From NCBI GenBank assembly GCA_023101725.1, contig JALJCO010008658.1, positions 1 to 64,000 of the forward strand: a stretch of 64,000 nucleotides of DNA. The letters run 5' to 3'. This DNA is from Atherinomorus stipes. Taxonomy: Eukaryota; Chordata; Actinopteri; Atheriniformes; Atherinidae. This document shows positions 62,694-64,000 of the stretch, one piece after another; positions within the stretch are counted from its first letter, which is position 1, and every line of letters starts with the position of its first letter. A program made the translations under genes and the position numbers. The notes under the pieces are model-generated. The model worked only from the letters and a program-made list of their open reading frames with translations, made no database searches and had not been told where the DNA came from.

Positions 62694-63289
62694 CAGGTTT
62701 GATTATGAAGTTGCCAGCAAACGTAAGATAAAAATCTCATTTGGCATTTTATCTAAAAATGTAAAGTCTCTCCTGCACTACCGTCTGCTTATATGGAGAT
62801 CTCAGTTCAACACATAAATTTGCTTCTGTTTTGATCTAGCCCAGTTTTCTTTATTTCAAGCACGCTTCATATTTTTTTACTTTCTGTGAACGTTGCACCA
62901 GAATGCAATATAACTGACTGTGGAAAATCCCTCGCACTTCAGGTATGCACAATTTGAAGTCAGAGTGAAATTGCTTCGTTTAATTCAAAATTGGATAAAA
63001 GAAGCTCTGCTGGGATGAAATTTGGCCACCCTGCCAAAATAGGTGGCCAAGTCAAACAAAGACATTATGTCATTTAATCATGATTAAGAGCGGTACTCCG
63101 GGTAAAAGCGATTTTGTTTGATGCCGCGGGCCAAATATGTACAAAGATAGGGAAAAATCAATCATTACACGTAATAATGTACAAATTAAATGTTATAAAC
63201 ACACAGCTGGCCAGCTCTTGAGATGCACACTGATATTTCATCACCGCCGTCTTTTGGAGAGTGCGTTAATGTTGTTGGAGTAATACAGT

Positions 63290-63450
63290 ACATGCCGTGT
63301 GCGCTTGTAATAATTATTCAACCTGTCACTTGGAGCTTAAGATACTGCCATCAGTTGAATCTATTTAGTGCTACGTGCTGAGCGACAATGCCAACAGCAG
63401 CGAGCTCTGCCTTACCTCAGCTTTCATTAGCCCCAATTATCTAAATAATG
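63290..63450. promoter_or_regulatory. Candidate conserved non-coding element
   Basis: This is a non-repetitive stretch of mixed composition containing TAATAATTATTCAACCTGTC, TTTCATTAGCCCCAATTATC and TAAATAATGGATAATGATG. These are dense TAAT/ATTA homeodomain-type words of the kind seen in vertebrate enhancers. No repeat signature is present. Conservation cannot be tested here. Confidence 0.3.
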
Positions 63451-64000
63451 GATAATGATGTAAAAAAAAAGAACAAAAAAGAAGATAAGACTAATTCTCT
63501 TGATTCCCTGGAGGTAACTGAATATTTATATAGCAGAGGAGGAGGCTGATGAACTGTGTCGAATGTGCTAAATGCTATGAATAAATATATAAACAAAGCT
63601 GTATTTATTCATTTTGTTTGGCTGGTTACTTGCTACCAACACAACATATATTAGAAAAAAATATTTTCTCATTAACTTTGGTGTAACTTTAAGGTTGACC
63701 TGATAGATCAGATGAAGAGTTTAAAAATCCTCGAAAACTCCTTCTCCATTTTGATCAGACCCTACTGCCAGAGTGAATGTGACAAATACCAAACATAGTC
63801 TGTAAGTAAATGTTTAGATGAAGTAGTGGAATAAGATCTGGAATAAAACTGATTGTCAACACACCCTGCAGATGTGCCATATAATCTTGAGAAATGAGCT
63901 GAGCCTTAGCTTCAAATGTGGATGTCAAAATGTTGTTTTCACTGGTGGGATTTGTGTTGGATGCTACAGTATTTAGAGCCTACTGAGCCTACTGGCTCAG

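Larger units (their letters stand above)
26134..64000 (+). other. angpt1: Presumed intron 1 of angpt (partial)
   Basis: It begins with a strong donor, GTAAGA. I read downstream for an exon encoding the next conserved block (LENYI...MKSEM, coiled coil) and found none, so the intron appears to run past the end of the window, at least 37.8 kb. The other features in this interval are intronic insertions. A missed exon of about 150 bases cannot be fully excluded. Confidence 0.65.

Noticed and set aside
26134..64000. Angiopoietin exon 2
   Set aside because: I looked for the conserved LENYI/MKSEM block after an AG acceptor and found no convincing match by eye.

Overview
The window reads as nuclear DNA of a bony fish, probably a percomorph-type teleost. 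It is AT-rich and mostly non-coding. It is crowded with short non-autonomous DNA transposons, decayed Tc1, hAT, Harbinger and Ty3/gypsy pieces, fish-type dispersed repeats and dinucleotide tracts. No bacterial or viral gene organisation is visible, and almost all long open frames are chance frames in repeats.

The only host protein-coding sequence I can support is the first coding exon of an angiopoietin gene (25735-26133, + strand). It has a signal peptide, a Gly-rich linker, the conserved IQHGQC and QKLQHLE blocks, and a clean AAG|GTAAGA splice donor. I favour angpt1, but some details resemble angpt2. About 25.7 kb of 5' flank lies before it. No second exon was found downstream, so bases 26134-64000 are best read as a first intron of at least 37.8 kb. 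A long pyrimidine-rich tract sits 0.7-1.1 kb upstream of the start codon.

Left flank (1-25.7 kb): a hAT transposase C-terminal fragment; a degenerate minisatellite; a tRNA-Val-like sequence; a Gmr1-like Ty3/gypsy gag-protease relic with SCAN-like domain, zinc knuckle and protease; a GAGACCAAGAC-type repeat; a fold-back element; a tRNA-derived SINE; decayed Tc1 pieces; a retroelement endonuclease-like fragment; and TTAA-ended elements A1, C, J, G and H.

Intron (26.1-64 kb): TTAA-ended elements B1, A2, I, F, E, A3 (with B2 nested inside it) and D; hAT-type elements at 39960, 49637, 55043 and 55258; a Harbinger element at 53016-54959 with a Myb-like gene on + and a transposase N-terminus on -; a Tc1-type element near 62.1 kb; and LINE/SINE tails.

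The most distinctive structure is the set of ten MITE families that all end in TTAA. Two pairs abut through a single shared TTAA, one copy is nested in another, and one copy carries an internal tandem duplication that its sister copy lacks. I see no evidence for a novel multi-gene functional system. Family names come from remembered consensus sequences and were not checked by database search.
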